A DNA stretch of 64,000 nucleotides from Psychromonas algarum (GCF_004376845.1 NZ_SNUW01000008.1:124001-188000), one strand, 5' to 3'; positions 33,292-44,338 are shown, counted from the stretch's first letter. Translations and numbers: made by a program. The notes: a model not told the origin generated them from the letters alone.

Positions 33292-34625
33292 CGTATAATT
33301 TTTTTAGTTAAAACTTTCGAGTTACGTTTCAAGTTATATAATGCCTTTTTAGCTGATGGTAACTGTTGGATATCAGCAAACTCAAAACCACGTTCCCTGA
33401 ACCAATGGATACTCTGGGTTGTTAAAACAAATATAGTTTCAATACCTAACTGTCTCGCTTTACGTTCAACATGTTCAACTAAATTATCAGCACGTGCTGC
33501 TCGACGGTATTTAGGATGACTCACTAAACAAGCAAGCTCTCCCATTTTGTCGTCCAAAAATGGATACAAAGCGGCACACCCAATAACCATGCCATCACGT
33601 TCAACAATTAAAAAATGTTCAATCTCATTTTCAAGTAGTTCACGTGACCGTTTAACTAAAATACCTTGCTTCTCTAACGGGTCAATCAGCTGCAGTAAGC
33701 CCCCAATATCATCGATAGTCGCTGTTCTAATTTGTTCATAACTTTCTTTAACGATTTGAGAACCGGTACCATCACGCGTAAATAACTCTTTTAATAATGC
33801 ACCATCTTGATGATAACTAATTAAGTGACATCGAGTAACATCCGCTTTACAAGCTGCAACTGCGGCACGTAAAAAACGTAAAGTACCTGAAGCTTGTCCT
33901 GCTTCTTTTTCTATTTTATCAATATGCAATTGTGCTTGATCTGGCAATAGCTCTGAGATCACTTCACCATTTTCATCTAAAACACCTTGATGAGAACAAA
34001 ATCCAATTAATTTATCTGCATTCATATCAATCGCAACTTGAGTTGCAACTTCTTCAGCTAATAAGTTAAACACTTCTCCCGTGACTGAATAACCAATAGG
34101 AGAAATAATTGGAATAGCACCAGTAGATAATTGAGATTTAAGTCCTTCAACATCAATACGACGAACTTTACCGGCATGGCAAAAATCAATGCCATCTTTT
34201 ACACCAATAGGTTGTGCAGTAACAACATTGCTGATCACGGTACGAATAGATGCACCTTGCATAGGGGAATTCACCAATCCCATAGAAAGACCTGCTTGCA
34301 ACTCGATTTGTACTGCACCAACAGCCTGTTTGATAATGGAGATAGTACGATCATCAGTAATTCTCAGATCATTGTGAAATTCACTTTTATGGCCATGAAC
34401 TTCTAATTGCTTTTGGATTTGAGGTCGAACACCATGCACTAAAATTAATTTCACCCCTAAGCTATTAAGCAATGCAATGTCATTAATGATGTGTTGAAAA
34501 TTGTCTGTTTCAAGTGCTTCTCCACCAATCATCAAAACAAATGTTTTATGGCGATGAGCATTGATATATGGGGCTGAATTACGGAACCAATTAATAAGTT
34601 GAGTTGAATTTGTTACTTCTTCCAT
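33288..34625 (-). CDS. argA: N-acetylglutamate synthase ArgA
   Basis: About 445 residues. First step of arginine synthesis (glutamate + acetyl-CoA). An N-terminal amino-acid-kinase-like domain (FVLMIGGEAL, LILVHGVRPQI, ISPIGYSVTGEVFNL) is followed by a C-terminal GNAT acetyltransferase domain (GELACLVSHPKYRRAARADNLVEHVERKARQLG). ATG 34625 has AGGTAGG just upstream; the open frame reaches 34649 without a ribosome site. The TAXI receptor gene overlaps its 3' end. Confidence 0.93.
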   Translation of the reverse strand: MEEVTNSTQLINWFRNSAPYINAHRHKTFVLMIGGEALETDNFQHIINDIALLNSLGVKLILVHGVRPQIQKQLEVHGHKSEFHNDLRITDDRTISIIKQAVGAVQIELQAGLSMGLVNSPMQGASIRTVISNVVTAQPIGVKDGIDFCHAGKVRRIDVEGLKSQLSTGAIPIISPIGYSVTGEVFNLLAEEVATQVAIDMNADKLIGFCSHQGVLDENGEVISELLPDQAQLHIDKIEKEAGQASGTLRFLRAAVAACKADVTRCHLISYHQDGALLKELFTRDGTGSQIVKESYEQIRTATIDDIGGLLQLIDPLEKQGILVKRSRELLENEIEHFLIVERDGMVIGCAALYPFLDDKMGELACLVSHPKYRRAARADNLVEHVERKARQLGIETIFVLTTQSIHWFRERGFEFADIQQLPSAKKALYNLKRNSKVLTKKIIR

Positions 34626-34734
34626 TTGCCTACCTATTGCTAACAACAATCCATTTACGGACTACAGAGTCTATCAATTTGCGCTTTATGTTGGCAAAAC
34701 AATTGTACCAACAATGAGAAATAAACTAACGTGA

Positions 34735-35361
34735 TCATGCTTCCCTATCATGACTAAAAACGGGTAGTGATAGATGATAATAAATAGCACACAATCGTAA
34801 TGATAAAGTACCTATCATGGCAATCACCATCGTAAAAATGGGACCTAAATGAGTATAATCACAAAGAACATATAACGTAGCTCCAAGAATGGAAGCCGTG
34901 GCATAAATTTCTTTTTGCAATACAAAAGGAATTTGCCCACTTAAAATATCACGGATCATGCCACCAACAACACCAGTAATGCAGCCCATCACAATAGCCA
35001 CAGGGCCATTAAAGCCCAATATCAAGGCTTTTTGTGCTCCGATAATAGTAAAAATGGCTAAACCAAAAGCATCGAAAATAGGTAATAAATAGGCAGGAAA
35101 ACGATGAATTTTATGCAACCAAAATACACTTAAAATAGCAGTCATGATGATAACGTAAATATAGGTATTATCTACAATCCAAAAAACAGGTGTTGCCCCC
35201 ATCATCATATCTCGTAAAGTACCACCACCGATGCCGGTAACACCCGCTAAAACAGTAATACCAAAAGGATCCATTCTTAGCCGAGTCGCGACTAAAACAC
35301 CAGAAATAGCACAAGTGATCACACCGATCATATCTGATATATAGATAAAGTTATCAAGCAT
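34735..35361 (-). CDS. yadS: YadS-like membrane protein (UPF0126/TRIC family)
   Basis: 208 residues, two repeats of three helices each, with the paired glycine motifs LAGVTGIGGGTLRDMM and MGCITGVVGGMIRDIL. The family is related to TRIC cation channels. RLRMDPFG, QKEIYATAS and LSLPVFSHD match E. coli YadS, which is also next to erpA and clcA. Substrate not established. Confidence 0.85.
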   Translation of the reverse strand: MLDNFIYISDMIGVITCAISGVLVATRLRMDPFGITVLAGVTGIGGGTLRDMMMGATPVFWIVDNTYIYVIIMTAILSVFWLHKIHRFPAYLLPIFDAFGLAIFTIIGAQKALILGFNGPVAIVMGCITGVVGGMIRDILSGQIPFVLQKEIYATASILGATLYVLCDYTHLGPIFTMVIAMIGTLSLRLCAIYYHLSLPVFSHDREA

Positions 35362-35592
35362 ATTTGACGACCCTTTGAAGCTAATTACCGAAGTAATAAG
35401 TAACTGAATTTAGATAAGTTAAATCACTAAAAATGCAAAATAAATTATCTTCTATCAGGTTGCAATCACATTAATGATTAATAGTTAATCACAATACTTT
35501 TTAACGCTATTGCTAGCCGTAATATTTTCTATTCTTTTAAGTAAAGCTATCTATATTAATGCGAGATAATATGAATATAAGTAGTGTTAAAT

Positions 35593-35624
35593 AAAATGCC
35601 CACATCAAACAATATGAGCATTTT
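35593..35624 (-). terminator. Imperfect hairpin after erpA
   Basis: AAAATGCCCACAT and ATATGAGCATTTT pair with two mismatches just downstream of the erpA stop. Confidence 0.5.
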
Positions 35625-35644
35625 CCATGGAGATAAGAAAAATA

Positions 35645-35995
35645 TTAAACTGAAAAAGAAGAACCACAACCACAAGTTGCTGTAGCATTTGGGTTATTAA
35701 CTAAAAAACGAGATCCTTCTAAACCATCAACAAAATCAACAGTCCCACCAATAAGATATTGTAAACTCATTGGATCTACCGACAATGTTACACCGCTATT
35801 TTCAATTAATGTGTCATCATCATTTACTTTTTCATCAAAAGTAAAACCATATGAAAAACCAGAACATCCACCACCGGTAACATAAACACGAAGTTTAAGA
35901 TCAGGATTATTCTCTTCTGCGATCAGTGCTTTTACACGATTTGCTGCGCTATCACTAAAATAAATCGGTAACGCCATTTCCACTTCGCTTGTCAT
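35645..35995 (-). CDS. erpA: Iron-sulfur cluster insertion protein ErpA
   Basis: 116 residues. A-type carrier that delivers Fe-S clusters, for example to isoprenoid-synthesis enzymes. The three cluster-binding cysteines are C44 ([11 protein letters not shown]), C108 and C110 (CGCGSSFSV). It lies between yadS and a coiled-coil gene, close to clcA and hemL as in E. coli. An in-frame Met at residue 7 could be the true start. Confidence 0.95.
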   Translation of the reverse strand: MTSEVEMALPIYFSDSAANRVKALIAEENNPDLKLRVYVTGGGCSGFSYGFTFDEKVNDDDTLIENSGVTLSVDPMSLQYLIGGTVDFVDGLEGSRFLVNNPNATATCGCGSSFSV

Positions 35996-36073
35996 TATAA
36001 TTTATAGTCCTATTAATTTGTATGCCTATATTATCTAATACCTGACTAATTTGTTCAAGTATAGAAAGATGAA

Positions 36074-36802
36074 TTATTCACCTTCAGATTGAGTTTCTAC
36101 TTCTTTCAGCTCTGTTGCGTCATTTTCAATAAAGTTTTGCCAATCATAAATTTTTTCTACTCGTTGAGCTCGATTCCAACGATTCCCAACCGCTTCAGCG
36201 ACCACAAACACTTGTGCAAAATCCTCGGCATTAGGTAATGTAAATTGCCCTTTTAAAGTTTGAAAATATTTAAATTTAAATGTGCCATTAAAACTATCAT
36301 CTATCGCACTTAATTTTATTGAAGTTGCATTCTGCTTAGCATCATCAACACTAGTGAAAAGAATGTCCACATTCCCTTTTAAAAATCGACGACCTTTCTG
36401 AGATTGCATCAATACCAATTCGTAAGACCAAAGGTTTTGCTCTGCTAATTTGGTGACGTTAAAAGAATAAACATTTAACCCAGTAATAGAAAGTTCTGGG
36501 GCAACAACACGCTCATAAAAATACAGCTTATTATTACTAGATTCTAACTCTGTATTAAGATCTTTATTTTCAATCACCAAAGCATCATTACTCTGTTTTT
36601 CTGCAATAAAGTCTGCTTGAAGAAGATTTAATTTTTCTATTAACTCTGTATTTTCTGTTTTAAGGCTTGCCACATCCAACTCTAATAATTGGATCGAGTT
36701 TTGTAGGATATCTTGTTTAAATTTACCGACCATAAAACCAAAATATAGACACAATAAACTAATAGATATCCATTTAAAAAAACTCTTACGATAACGTTTC
36801 AT
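36074..36802 (-). CDS. Membrane-anchored coiled-coil protein (DUF6776-like)
   Basis: 242 residues: an N-terminal membrane helix (~10-26), a coiled coil of about 65 residues (LELDVASLKTENTELIEKLNLLQADF...), then a beta-rich domain beginning YFYERVVAPELSITGLNVYSF. This layout fits the DUF6776 family of gammaproteobacteria. Function unknown. It sits nine bases downstream of clcA, so the two are likely cotranscribed, interrupting the usual clcA-erpA neighbourhood. Confidence 0.7.
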   Translation of the reverse strand: MKRYRKSFFKWISISLLCLYFGFMVGKFKQDILQNSIQLLELDVASLKTENTELIEKLNLLQADFIAEKQSNDALVIENKDLNTELESSNNKLYFYERVVAPELSITGLNVYSFNVTKLAEQNLWSYELVLMQSQKGRRFLKGNVDILFTSVDDAKQNATSIKLSAIDDSFNGTFKFKYFQTLKGQFTLPNAEDFAQVFVVAEAVGNRWNRAQRVEKIYDWQNFIENDATELKEVETQSEGE

Positions 36803-36811
36803 TAGTAGCCC

Positions 36812-38227
36812 CTATTTCTTAGATTTACCAAGGATACGGAACATAGCTTTGTCTGTTGTTTGTTGACGTTTTTCTCGCATAGATAGTTTTAGTGTTCTTT
36901 CTAACAATTGAGTATAAATTGGGTGGCCACCTAATGTTTGTGCAACCATAGTTGCTCCTAAACACGTAACAATTAAAGGTAAGATCATTTCATAATTACT
37001 CGTCATTTCAATAACTAATAAAATGCCTGTGATCGGAGCCCTTACTGTTGCAGCAAATAATCCGCCCATTCCTGCAATAGCAAATGCGCCAGGTTCAGTA
37101 ATTAATTCAGGAAATAATGTATGTGCGCCCACACCAAATAACATGCCAAACAGAGTGCCCAATGCAAGTGTCGGTGCAAATACGCCACCGGGTGCACCAG
37201 AGCCAAAACTAAGTAATGAAGTAAATGTCCGTAATATAAATAGAAGGAATAACCCCCCCGCTAAATACTGACCACCTTCTACTTTTGGTATGAGGTCTAG
37301 ACCACTAAAGGCAATATCTGGTTGAAAAATAGTTAATGCACCAAATACTGCACCTAGAAATAAACCAATAGCAACAAAACGCCAGCGTTGATTTTGATGT
37401 ATTGCTAGATACATATCTTGAGTCGCTAATATCATTTTATTAAAAAAGATACCAATAACACCAAAACAAAAACCTAAAATAAGATAGAAACCTAATGTAT
37501 ATAAATCAGGATGAGAATATTGAGTGACGGTAACAACAGCATCTTGGTCGGTAAATAAACGCATCACAATCGTTGCCATGACAGCACTCATAAATACACT
37601 TTTTGTTGAAGTTAAGCTGTAGTTAAATTGTGAACGCATCTCTTCGATAACAAACATAATGCCGGCTAATGGTGCATTAAAAGCAGCCGCTAAACCACCT
37701 GCAGCACCTGCTGCTAATAAAGCTTGAGCATCTATTTTATCGACTTTAAAAATATCTGAAATCATACGGCCAATATTTGCCCCCAGCTGTACAGAAGGAC
37801 CTTCTCGACCTAACGCCATACCACTACCTAGTGCAAGCAAACCACCAAAGAACTTCACTGGAATAACACGTTTCCAACGAACTGGGCGCATCCCCTCCAT
37901 CGCACCTTCTATTTCAGGAATACCACTTCCCCCGGCTTCTGGAGCAAAACGATGTGTAATGTAAAAGGCAGTACCAGCCATTAATGAAGAAACAGGGATA
38001 GCAATTGCCCATAGAGGAATGTCGCCCCCACCATAGGTATTAATCAATAACAGACGCATTTCGCCGGCCCAAACAATACCATGGTCAAATAAAGCGGAAG
38101 CAATACCTGCCAAAATACCAATAAAAATAGAAAGCCAAATTAATAGCGCGCTGCTCTTTCTAGTAAAAAAACGATCGATGAAGACTTTAAATCCATTAAT
38201 ACAGATCATTGGCAATGGTATTTTCAT
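36812..38227 (-). CDS. clcA: H+/Cl- exchange transporter ClcA
   Basis: 471 residues. Exchanges two chloride ions for a proton and contributes to acid resistance. Selectivity-filter and gate motifs are present: GGSGIPEIEGAM (S101), GREGPSVQLGANIGR (gating glutamate E142), and FVIEEMRSQF (E195, position of the internal proton glutamate). GSGAPGGVFAPTLALG follows. Divergent from hemL. Confidence 0.95.
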   Translation of the reverse strand: MKIPLPMICINGFKVFIDRFFTRKSSALLIWLSIFIGILAGIASALFDHGIVWAGEMRLLLINTYGGGDIPLWAIAIPVSSLMAGTAFYITHRFAPEAGGSGIPEIEGAMEGMRPVRWKRVIPVKFFGGLLALGSGMALGREGPSVQLGANIGRMISDIFKVDKIDAQALLAAGAAGGLAAAFNAPLAGIMFVIEEMRSQFNYSLTSTKSVFMSAVMATIVMRLFTDQDAVVTVTQYSHPDLYTLGFYLILGFCFGVIGIFFNKMILATQDMYLAIHQNQRWRFVAIGLFLGAVFGALTIFQPDIAFSGLDLIPKVEGGQYLAGGLFLLFILRTFTSLLSFGSGAPGGVFAPTLALGTLFGMLFGVGAHTLFPELITEPGAFAIAGMGGLFAATVRAPITGILLVIEMTSNYEMILPLIVTCLGATMVAQTLGGHPIYTQLLERTLKLSMREKRQQTTDKAMFRILGKSKK

Positions 38228-38445
38228 AAATGCAATTAAGACCTAAAAACAAGAAGTGGAAGAAAAACTAGTATTATAGTAAAAATAACTAAGCTTAATA
38301 CTTGATGCTGCGTATGTTAACAAATATTTTGCAGATAAACTCCTTGTAAAGAAATTTTCCCTACATTGTTTTGCTAGTTGCATCTTAATTTATGATGGGT
38401 ATATTGCTCTTTCTCTCGATTCAAAAAATAATTAATGGGATGCTT

Positions 38446-39723
38446 ATGAGCAAATCAACCAAACTATTTAACCGTGCACAATCTATTATTCCAGGTGGAG
38501 TAAACTCCCCCGTTCGCGCATTCAATGGCGTAGGTGGAGGCCCGTTATTTATACAAAAAGCACAAGATGCTTATATCTATGATGTAGATGATAAACAATA
38601 TATAGATTATGTCGGATCATGGGGCCCGATGATTTTAGGGCATAATCATCCTGCTATAAAAAAAGCAGTCATTGATGCTGCTGAAAATGGTTTAAGTTTT
38701 GGGGCTCCCACTGAAATTGAAATTACTATGGCAGAGAAGGTACAACAATTAGTGCCTTCAATGGAACAAGTACGCATGGTAAGTTCAGGAACAGAAGCGA
38801 CTATGAGCGCGATTCGTTTAGCGCGTGGTTACACAAACAGAGACAAAATCCTAAAATTTGAAGGCTGTTACCATGGACATGCAGATTCTTTATTAGTAAA
38901 AGCAGGATCTGGCGCATTAACATTAGGTCAACCAAGTTCACCGGGTATACCGGCGGATTTTGCAAAACACACATTAACAGCTAATTATAACGATTTAGCG
39001 TCTGTTGAAGCTTTATTTGCAGAATACCCAGATCAAATTGCCTGCATTATTGTCGAACCTGTAGCTGGAAACATGAATTGTATTCCTCCTGCTGAAGGGT
39101 TTTTACAAGGTTTACGTGATATCTGTGATCAAAATAAAGCATTATTAATCTTAGATGAAGTAATGACAGGTTTTCGTGTGGCATTAGGTGGAGCGCAAAC
39201 ACATTATCAAGTCAAACCTGATTTAACGACCTTAGGTAAAGTGATTGGTGGTGGCATGCCTGTTGGCGCATTTGGAGGAAGTCACGAGGTAATGCAGTTT
39301 ATTGCACCAACGGGCCCTGTATATCAAGCTGGTACTTTATCAGGTAATCCAATTGCAATGCATGCAGGCTTAGCGGCATTAACTGCTTTAGATACACCTG
39401 AATATAAACAATTAGCGATTAAAACCCAAAAATTAGCAGAAGGCCTAAAACAGGCAGCTCAAGAAGCAGGTATTGGTTTAGCCGTAAATTATGTGGGAGG
39501 AATGTTTGGTTTCTTTTTCACTAATGCACCAGAAGTAACCAATTTTGAACAAGTTTGTGCATGTGACACCGAAAAATTTAAAAAATTCTTCCACCTCATG
39601 TTGGATGAAGGTGTTTATTTAGCTCCTTCCGCTTTTGAAGCTGGTTTTTTATCTTTAGCACATACAGATCAAGATATTGAAAATACTTTATTAGCCGCTA
39701 AAAAAGCATTTTTACAACTTTAG
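38446..39723 (+). CDS. hemL: Glutamate-1-semialdehyde 2,1-aminomutase
   Basis: About 425 residues. PLP enzyme forming 5-aminolevulinate for haem synthesis. Recognised by [77 protein letters not shown] and the PLP-lysine motif [17 protein letters not shown]. The open frame starts at 38392, but [12 protein letters not shown] at 38446 is the family start. Confidence 0.95.
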   Translation: MSKSTKLFNRAQSIIPGGVNSPVRAFNGVGGGPLFIQKAQDAYIYDVDDKQYIDYVGSWGPMILGHNHPAIKKAVIDAAENGLSFGAPTEIEITMAEKVQQLVPSMEQVRMVSSGTEATMSAIRLARGYTNRDKILKFEGCYHGHADSLLVKAGSGALTLGQPSSPGIPADFAKHTLTANYNDLASVEALFAEYPDQIACIIVEPVAGNMNCIPPAEGFLQGLRDICDQNKALLILDEVMTGFRVALGGAQTHYQVKPDLTTLGKVIGGGMPVGAFGGSHEVMQFIAPTGPVYQAGTLSGNPIAMHAGLAALTALDTPEYKQLAIKTQKLAEGLKQAAQEAGIGLAVNYVGGMFGFFFTNAPEVTNFEQVCACDTEKFKKFFHLMLDEGVYLAPSAFEAGFLSLAHTDQDIENTLLAAKKAFLQL

Positions 39724-39766
39724 TCGATAAAGTTAATTTAATATCTTACGAATAAAACCAACAACC

Positions 39767-39810
39767 TAACCAGGCAATCAATTTAAAAGAGATTGTCTGG
39801 TTATTTTAAT
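39767..39810 (+). terminator. Terminator of hemL
   Basis: TAACCAGGCAATC (39767-39779) pairs with GATTGTCTGGTTA (39791-39803, one G-U), followed by TTTTAATTT. Confidence 0.8.
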
Positions 39811-39966
39811 TTATCTTATTTACCTCTCATCTGTTGTTAATTCACTCTATTCGTTCAATTTTATTGCATCTAATTCTCACAATTTCATTTCTATTTCTGT
39901 CTTAGAATACAAGTACGGTATACTCTAGGGTTATATATCTATAATCAATTTACAAGGCTGTAAAAT

Positions 39967-42246
39967 ATGAGTGAAGTCTTAGACATGAGTTTAGAAGGCG
40001 TAGAGCAATTATCGCTCGCTAAATTTACTGAAGATGCGTATCTCAACTATTCCATGTATGTGATCATGGATCGAGCATTACCGCATATCAGTGATGGCCT
40101 AAAACCCGTACAACGTCGTATTATTTATGCGATGTCTGAATTAGGATTATCGGCACTATCAAAACATAAAAAATCTGCTCGTACCGTTGGTGATGTTTTA
40201 GGTAAGTACCACCCTCATGGTGACAGTGCTTGTTATGAAGCCATGGTATTAATGGCACAACCCTTTTCATATCGTTACCCTCTTATTGATGGCCAAGGTA
40301 ACTGGGGTGCACCAGATGATCCTAAATCATTTGCGGCAATGCGTTATACCGAATCACGTTTATCCGCTTTCTCTGAATTATTACTTTCAGAAATTGGGCA
40401 AGGTACCACTGATTGGAAACCCAATTTTGACGGTACAATGAAAGAGCCTGAATTATTACCTGCGCGTTTACCACATATTTTATTAAATGGTATCAGTGGT
40501 ATCGCCGTTGGTATGGCAACAGACATCCCACCGCATAATGCACGTGAAGTTGCCAATGCTTGTTTGCACTTAATTGATCATCCTAAAGCTTCATTAGAAG
40601 ACTTAATGGAATTTGTTCAAGGTCCAGATTATCCGACAGAAGCTGAAATCATAACGCCCCGTAAAGAGATTGTTAATATCTACAAAACAGGGCGAGGCAG
40701 TTTTAAAAGCCGAGCTGTCTATGTGGTGGAAAGTGGCGAGATAGTCGTCACGGCACTGCCCCATAGAGTATCCGGCGGTAAAATATTAAAAGATATTGCT
40801 AAACAGATGCAGGAAAAGAAACTGCCAATGGTTGCTGATTTACGTGATGAATCAGATCATGAAAATCCAACTCGTTTAGTGATTATTCCACGCTCAAACC
40901 GTATTGATATTGAAGCATTAATGAATCATTTATTTGCCTCAACAGATCTAGAAGTTAGCCATAAAGTGAACCTGAATATGCTAGGACTAAATCAGCGTCC
41001 GAGTGTAAAAGGTCTTGTCACTATTTTGACAGAGTGGTTGGTATACCGTCGCAATACAGTACGTCGTCGCTTACAACATCGCTTAGATAAAATATTAGCG
41101 CGAGTACATATTTTAGAAGGTTTATTAGTTGCTTATCTAAATATTGATGAAGTCATTGAGATAATCAGAACTTATGATGATGCCAAAGCCGAATTAATCT
41201 CTCGCTACAATTTATCAGATACACAAGCACACGCTATTTTAGAAATAAAATTACGCCAATTAGCGAAACTTGAAGAAATTCAAATTCGTGGTGAAATGGC
41301 TGAATTATCTGAAGAACAAAAGAAATTGGAATTACTATTAAGCTCTGATAGACGCTTAAATACATTAGTAAAAAAAGAGATCAAAGCTGATGCCGAAAAA
41401 TACGGTGATGACCGTCGCTCACCAATGGTTGAACGCCTAGAAGCAAAAGCACTGTCAGAAAAAGAGTTAATGCCAAGCGAGGCCGTTACTATTGTTGTTT
41501 CAACACAAGGTTGGGTACGTAGTGCCAAAGGCCATGATGTAGATCCACAAGCGCTCAGTTATAAAGCAGGAGATGAATACTTAGTTAGTTGCCAAGGCAA
41601 AAGTAATCAAAGCTGTATTTTTATTGATTCATCAGGACGCGCTTACTCATTAGATGCTCATTCATTGCCATCCGCACGAAGTCAAGGCGAACCTTTAACA
41701 GGACGCTTTAATCAAAATGAAAATGTACCTTTTGCATGTGTACTCATGGGCGATGATTCAGACCGTTATATTATTAGCAGTGACCATGGTTATGGTTTTG
41801 TTGCTAACTTAAGTGACATCAACAGCCGCAATAAAAATGGTAAAGCACTTATTAATTTAACTGCAAATGCGTTATTAATGCCTCCGCAAAAGTTATCAAA
41901 CAATAAAGATGATTTATGTTTAGCAATTAGTAACGAAGGCCGTATGTTAATTTTCCCTGTGGCAAGTTTACCAAGCTTAAGCAAGGGTAAAGGCAATAAA
42001 ATGATCAACATCATGACAGCTAAAGCGACTAAACGTGAAGAGTTTGTTACCATGCTGAAAATCATCTCACCAGAGAGTGCTGTTACCCTACATGCAGGAA
42101 AACGGAAATTAACGTTAAAACCAAATGATTTAGCGCATTATCAAGGAGAGCGAGGCCGTCGCGGTAATAAATTACCACGAGGTTTACAGCGAGTTGATAA
42201 TATCGAAGTCGTAACAGCAGAAACAGAACAACAAGAGAACCAGTAG
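39967..42246 (+). CDS. parC: DNA topoisomerase IV subunit A
   Basis: 759 residues; the DNA-cleaving subunit that decatenates chromosomes. The catalytic tyrosine is Y127 in [13 protein letters not shown]. The quinolone-resistance region [12 protein letters not shown] keeps Ser (S87) and Glu (E91) at the positions usually mutated in resistant strains, so it is wild type there. parE is not in the window. plsC starts three bases after the stop, as in many relatives. Confidence 0.96.
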   Translation: MSEVLDMSLEGVEQLSLAKFTEDAYLNYSMYVIMDRALPHISDGLKPVQRRIIYAMSELGLSALSKHKKSARTVGDVLGKYHPHGDSACYEAMVLMAQPFSYRYPLIDGQGNWGAPDDPKSFAAMRYTESRLSAFSELLLSEIGQGTTDWKPNFDGTMKEPELLPARLPHILLNGISGIAVGMATDIPPHNAREVANACLHLIDHPKASLEDLMEFVQGPDYPTEAEIITPRKEIVNIYKTGRGSFKSRAVYVVESGEIVVTALPHRVSGGKILKDIAKQMQEKKLPMVADLRDESDHENPTRLVIIPRSNRIDIEALMNHLFASTDLEVSHKVNLNMLGLNQRPSVKGLVTILTEWLVYRRNTVRRRLQHRLDKILARVHILEGLLVAYLNIDEVIEIIRTYDDAKAELISRYNLSDTQAHAILEIKLRQLAKLEEIQIRGEMAELSEEQKKLELLLSSDRRLNTLVKKEIKADAEKYGDDRRSPMVERLEAKALSEKELMPSEAVTIVVSTQGWVRSAKGHDVDPQALSYKAGDEYLVSCQGKSNQSCIFIDSSGRAYSLDAHSLPSARSQGEPLTGRFNQNENVPFACVLMGDDSDRYIISSDHGYGFVANLSDINSRNKNGKALINLTANALLMPPQKLSNNKDDLCLAISNEGRMLIFPVASLPSLSKGKGNKMINIMTAKATKREEFVTMLKIISPESAVTLHAGKRKLTLKPNDLAHYQGERGRRGNKLPRGLQRVDNIEVVTAETEQQENQ

Positions 42247-42249
42247 ATT

Positions 42250-42993
42250 ATGTTATTTATTATTAGAGCAATTTTAATTATTGCTATCGTTATTTTAATG
42301 AGTGTGTACTCATTATTTTATTGTATGTTAAGCCCTAGAAATCCTAAAAACACTTATCATTTTGCAATGTTATTTAGCAAAATATCTCGTTTGGTTGGTT
42401 TAAAGGTCACGATTAGAATTCCTGAAAGTGCGAAAAATAATGGCTCTGTCGTGTATATTGCAAATCACCAAAATAATTACGATATGGTTACAACAACAGG
42501 TGCTGTTCAACCTGGCTCAGTAACCATAGGTAAAAAAAGTCTGGTATGGATCCCTTTCTTTGGCATTATCTATTGGTTAACAGGCAATATACTAATTGAT
42601 CGTAATAATACCGATAAATCCAAAAACACCATCACTGATGTCGTAGACCAAATGCGAGCAAAAAATTTAGGGGTTTGGATATTCCCAGAAGGTACTCGTA
42701 GCCGAGGACGTGGTTTAATGCCATTTAAAATGGGTGCATTCCATACTGCATTACAGGCCGGTGTAAACATTGTGCCAACTGTTGTTTCAAACACCCATAA
42801 TCAAGTAAAATTAAATCGTTGGGATAATGGAGAAGTCATTGTTGAGATGCTAGATCCTATCGATATTACACAATATAAAAAGCGTGAGATCCGTCGTTTA
42901 TTAAATGACTCCCATGAAATTATGTTAGCTAAATATAAAGAACTGAATAAAGAAGTGAATCGTCCTGATTCTAATAATGATTGTTGTAACTAA
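42250..42993 (+). CDS. plsC: 1-acyl-sn-glycerol-3-phosphate acyltransferase
   Basis: 247 residues. Makes phosphatidic acid from lysophosphatidic acid. An N-terminal membrane segment, the catalytic NHQNNYD (H-x4-D) near residue 75 and FPEGTRSRGRG near 143 are the PlsC hallmarks. IDRNNTDKSKNT lies between them. Immediately downstream of parC, so cotranscribed. Confidence 0.94.
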   Translation: MLFIIRAILIIAIVILMSVYSLFYCMLSPRNPKNTYHFAMLFSKISRLVGLKVTIRIPESAKNNGSVVYIANHQNNYDMVTTTGAVQPGSVTIGKKSLVWIPFFGIIYWLTGNILIDRNNTDKSKNTITDVVDQMRAKNLGVWIFPEGTRSRGRGLMPFKMGAFHTALQAGVNIVPTVVSNTHNQVKLNRWDNGEVIVEMLDPIDITQYKKREIRRLLNDSHEIMLAKYKELNKEVNRPDSNNDCCN

Positions 42994-43019
42994 TTAACCT
43001 TGAAAGAGAAGAGATAAAT

Positions 43020-43385
43020 ATGTCTGAAGAACTTACACATGAAGAGTTATTAGCAGAATTAGCTGAAGAAACAGCTGATATTGTTGAAGCTATTTTAGAA
43101 GATGGCAGTAATCCAGATGCTGTCTATATGATTGAACATCACCTTTCTTGTGATAACTTTGATGTATTAGAAAAAGCAGCAGTCGCTTGTTTTAAAAAAG
43201 GTTATGAAGTCACTGATCCAGAAGAATTAGAATTAGAAGATGGTTCTATTATTCTCAGCTTTGATGTTGTTATAGAAATGAACTTAGATGAAGAAGCCAT
43301 TTTTGAAGATGTAGAAAAATTACTCGCATTAGCACAATCTTTTAATATTGATTACGATGGTTGGGGCACTTACCCTGAAGAATAG
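43020..43385 (+). CDS. rraB: Ribonuclease E inhibitor RraB
   Basis: 121 residues, strongly acidic. RraB binds RNase E and limits its activity. GSNPDAVYMIEHHLSCDNFDVLEKAAVACFKKGYEV and FNIDYDGWGTYPEE are typical. A ribosome site (AAAGAGAAGAG) precedes ATG, and a terminator follows. Confidence 0.93.
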   Translation: MSEELTHEELLAELAEETADIVEAILEDGSNPDAVYMIEHHLSCDNFDVLEKAAVACFKKGYEVTDPEELELEDGSIILSFDVVIEMNLDEEAIFEDVEKLLALAQSFNIDYDGWGTYPEE

Positions 43386-43415
43386 TTATTAAACTCTTAA
43401 TAACTATTCTCTTAT

Positions 43416-43453
43416 AAAAATACCATTTACTTATGTAAATGGTATTTTTTTAG
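43416..43453 (+). terminator. Rho-independent terminator of rraB
   Basis: AAAAATACCATTTAC (43416-43430) and GTAAATGGTATTTTT (43435-43449) form a perfect 15-bp stem with a TTAT loop and T-run. Confidence 0.92.
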
Positions 43454-43493
43454 CTTCATTATTTATTGTGTATCTGTAACTGAATTATTAGCC

Positions 43494-43529
43494 CAAAAAA
43501 AATGCTATTCACTTTAGGTGAATAGCATT
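43494..43529 (-). terminator. Rho-independent terminator of ubiK-DUF2750
   Basis: AATGCTATTCAC (43501-43512) and GTGAATAGCATT (43518-43529); the minus strand runs into a T-tract. Confidence 0.9.
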
Positions 43530-43556
43530 AACTTTAAGCCAAGTTTATATTAAATA

Positions 43557-43934
43557 TTATTCAGCTTCATCAATCGTTTGGAAACGTTCCACCAAAGCAT
43601 TCTTAAGTACCATCGCTTCAACTTCTAGTCCGCACAATTCTTCATCCCAGTTAACACCAGCAAACACTTGTTGTTTTTGCATGCCGTCTAACCAAGAATC
43701 AAAAAACACATCAAGGGCAATAGGTTCAACTTTATAATTAGCCCACTCTTCTGCTTTTAATTTTTCAGCATCTGCTGCTTTAGACCAAAACAAATAAACG
43801 GCAGTTGCATCTTTGTTATCATGAGCATGGCAGTTAGCCCAACCATGAGTTTCATCAAATAAACCAAATAGTTCACCTTCCGCAGCAACTTGCTCAACAA
43901 ATAATTCTGCACGCTTTAAATATTGCTCTTTCAT
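43557..43934 (-). CDS. DUF2750-family protein
   Basis: 125 residues, acidic and soluble. Features include FGLFDETHGWANCHAHD, AVYLFWSKAADAEKL and ALDVFFDSWLDGMQKQQVFAGVNWDEELCGLEV, the pattern of DUF2750, a small family of unknown function. It overlaps ubiK by four bases (ATGA), so the two are translationally coupled. Confidence 0.8.
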   Translation of the reverse strand: MKEQYLKRAELFVEQVAAEGELFGLFDETHGWANCHAHDNKDATAVYLFWSKAADAEKLKAEEWANYKVEPIALDVFFDSWLDGMQKQQVFAGVNWDEELCGLEVEAMVLKNALVERFQTIDEAE

Positions 43935-44200
43935 TTGTTTTCCTGTTCATTGTTAGCAATTAATTTCGCTTCTAACTGCGCAAACTTTTCTTCCATTTCA
44001 GTCAATTTTTCACGAGTACGTAATAGCACATGTGTTTGCACATCAAACTCTTCTCGACTCACCATATCTAATTTACCAAGTTGTGTTTGCAACACTTGTT
44101 TGATCTTACGGTCAACGTCATTACCAAAGCTTTTTACACCTTCAGGCATTGCATCACTGACTTGTTTTGCGATTTCTTCTAATTTCTGTGGGTTAAACAT
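43931..44200 (-). CDS. ubiK: Ubiquinone biosynthesis accessory factor UbiK (YqiC)
   Basis: About 89 residues: MFNPQKLEEIAKQVSDAMPEGVKSFGNDVDRKIKQVLQTQLGKLDMVSREEFDVQTHVLLRTREKL, then a coiled coil. The family helps the UbiJ-containing ubiquinone complex. ATG 44200 is preceded by AAGGAG at good distance; the frame opens 13 codons earlier without support. Confidence 0.92.
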   Translation of the reverse strand: MFNPQKLEEIAKQVSDAMPEGVKSFGNDVDRKIKQVLQTQLGKLDMVSREEFDVQTHVLLRTREKLTEMEEKFAQLEAKLIANNEQENK

Positions 44201-44338
44201 AAAAAGCTCCTTAATTAATGGGGGTATTGTAAACGCCACTCACTATTATTTCTATGAGAATATCTTTGTCTGCTTTAGTTTTTAATTAAGATAAGCAGTA
44301 CAGCTAATAAAAAAGATAAATTAGAATGAAGAACGTTT

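Noticed and set aside
39967..42246. Quinolone-resistance mutations in ParC
   Set aside because: The Ser and Glu positions normally changed in resistance are both wild type.
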